Shown here: piece by piece, positions 49,042 to 51,788 of the stretch
How positions within the stretch are numbered: the stretch's first letter is position 1
How the letters are laid out: the number at the start of each line of letters is the position of its first letter
Assembly (NCBI RefSeq): GCF_006335005.1
Contig: NZ_VDMP01000027.1
Location: 268,599 to 320,386, forward strand
Length of the DNA: 51,788 nucleotides
Direction: 5' to 3'
DNA from: Nocardioides albidus
GTDB taxonomy: Bacteria; Actinomycetota; Actinomycetes; Propionibacteriales; Nocardioidaceae
Program-made: the position numbers and the translations under genes
The notes under the pieces: generated by a model
What the model was told of the DNA's origin: nothing
Databases searched by the model: none
The model's input: the letters and a program-made list of their open reading frames with translations, nothing else

Positions 49042-49535
49042 TGGAGATCGAGGTCGTCGAGGGCGACATCACCCAGCAGGACGTGGACGCGGTCGTCAAC
49101 GCGGCCAACCGGCGGATGCGCGGAGGCGGCGGCGTCGACGGCGCGATCCACGCCGCCGGCGGTCCGGAGATCCTCGCGGACTGCGTGCGCCGCTTCCCGC
49201 AGGGGCTCGCGACCGGCGATGCGGGGTGGACCACGGCGGGCCTGATGCCCGCACGCTGGGTGATCCACGTGGTCGGCCCCAACCGCAACGCCGGGGAGAC
49301 CGATCGGAGTCTGCTGACGTCCTGCTACCGCCGCGCCCTCGAGGTCGCCGACGGGCTCGGCGCGCGCTCGATCGCCTTCCCGCTGGTCAGCGCCGGCGTC
49401 TACGGCTGGCCCAAGGAGGACGCCGTGGACGCGGCGCTCGAGACGCTGCGGGCCACACCGACCTCGGTCGAGCTGGCCCGGATGGTGGCGTTCGGGCGGC
49501 CGGCGTACGAGCTCATCGCGGCACGCCTGGGGTGA
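49041..49535 (+). CDS. Macro-domain (ADP-ribose-processing) protein
   Basis: A 164-residue macro domain of the MacroD/YmdB type, expected to remove ADP-ribose from modified targets or to deacetylate O-acetyl-ADP-ribose. The binding and catalytic loops are intact: NAANRRMRGGGGVDGAIHAAGG (asparagine, glycine loop and aspartate) and FPLVSAGVYGWP. The start ATG overlaps the DUF1905 stop (TGATG). No ADP-ribosyltransferase or sirtuin is visible nearby, so its substrate is unknown. Confidence 0.9.
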   Translation: MEIEVVEGDITQQDVDAVVNAANRRMRGGGGVDGAIHAAGGPEILADCVRRFPQGLATGDAGWTTAGLMPARWVIHVVGPNRNAGETDRSLLTSCYRRALEVADGLGARSIAFPLVSAGVYGWPKEDAVDAALETLRATPTSVELARMVAFGRPAYELIAARLG

Positions 49536-49539
49536 GGTC

Positions 49540-49589
49540 GGGACGTCATACGTCCCGAGGGTCAGAGCCCCCGCTTCGTATGACGTCCG
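49540..49589. repeat. Inverted repeat after the macro-domain gene
   Basis: ggacgtcatacg (49541-49552) and cgtatgacgtcc (49577-49588) are perfect 12-base inverted copies; the left arm itself folds as gggacgt-cat-acgtccc (49540-49556). It lies six bases after the macro-domain stop. Nothing else is recognised in 49590-49718. Confidence 0.8.
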
Positions 49590-49718
49590 CGCGACGGCCG
49601 TGGCCGGCCTGGGACCCGGTCCTGACTTCGCGGCACGGTCGTCACCCGTCGTACCCGGGGTCGTTGGTCCAGCACCGAACCACCGTCCACCGCCCGCCGG
49701 ACGACAGAGGAGACGACC

Positions 49719-51701
<1,983 letters not shown>

Positions 51702-51711
51702 CTCTGCAGGC

Positions 51712-51788
51712 GCGTCGACCCGGCCCTAACTCACCTGGGAATCGCGTCGACCCGGCGCAAGCTGACCTCGGAATCGCACCGACCCGGC
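51712..51788. repeat. 32-base tandem repeat running off the window
   Basis: Two full units (51712-51743 and 51744-51775) and the first 13 bases of a third. Each starts GCGTCGACCCGGC (or GCACCGACCCGGC) and ends GGAATC; the middle of the unit is variable (ctaactcacctg against gcaagctgacctc). It starts ten bases after the GNAT stop. The units touch each other, so this is not a CRISPR. Confidence 0.85.

Noticed and set aside
51712..51788. Possible CRISPR array
   Set aside because: Units abut directly and the conserved parts are at unit ends; there are no unique spacers of constant length and no cas genes.

Overview
The window is very GC-rich, uses many GTG and TTG starts and has several leaderless promoters. 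Its ribosomal proteins, mycobacterial-type HadA/HadB, F420-type reductase and complete Mce lipid-import operon point to a high-GC actinomycete, most likely Nocardioides or a near relative. That placement is inferred from gene content; no 16S gene is present.

Layout. 1-5735 (minus strand) is a tightly coupled four-gene unit. It starts with an adenylation-carrier-acyltransferase fusion, followed by a lipoprotein binding protein, a double permease and an ATPase (truncated by the window edge) of the Fbp/Fut ferric-iron type. 5762-10652 holds mixed housekeeping genes: a deazaflavin reductase, an RDD membrane protein, pirin, an LrgA/LrgB pair and an amidase. 10726-21756 is the information-processing and cell-wall region: tRNA-Thr, tRNA-Met, rpmG, hadA, hadB, murB, a secreted protein, adenosine deaminase, tRNA-Trp, secE, nusG, rplK, rplA, an aminotransferase, a SnoaL-like protein, rplJ and rplL. 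22062-33488 is a full Mce operon (ATPase, two YrbE permeases, MceA-F, two Mce-associated proteins) placed between rplL and rpoB. 33741-41218 is rpoB-rpoC. 41219-51701 is accessory: a decayed Uma2 gene, a geranylgeranyl-reductase family enzyme, a tandem Nudix protein, a hydroxyacid-oxoacid transhydrogenase, a 28-residue membrane peptide with a methyltransferase and a membrane-anchored propeller-like protein, topoisomerase IB, DUF1905, a macro domain, serC and a GNAT.

How the genes work together. Many neighbours overlap by 1-8 bases, so the Mce, iron-transport, had-murB, LrgAB and methyltransferase groups are probably translationally coupled. The Mce block forms one importer: an ATPase, a permease pair, six substrate-conducting subunits and two accessory membrane proteins. 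The first operon joins activation and transfer of an acyl or aminoacyl group at the membrane with an iron importer, a pairing I cannot match to a described system.

Intergenic DNA holds strong hairpin terminators. At five places it also holds long inverted or tandem units whose sequences are private to each locus (9143-9213, 18437-18530, 43079-43215, 49540-49589, 51712-51788); I flag these as the most puzzling non-coding feature. No CRISPR array, insertion sequence, prophage or rRNA was seen.
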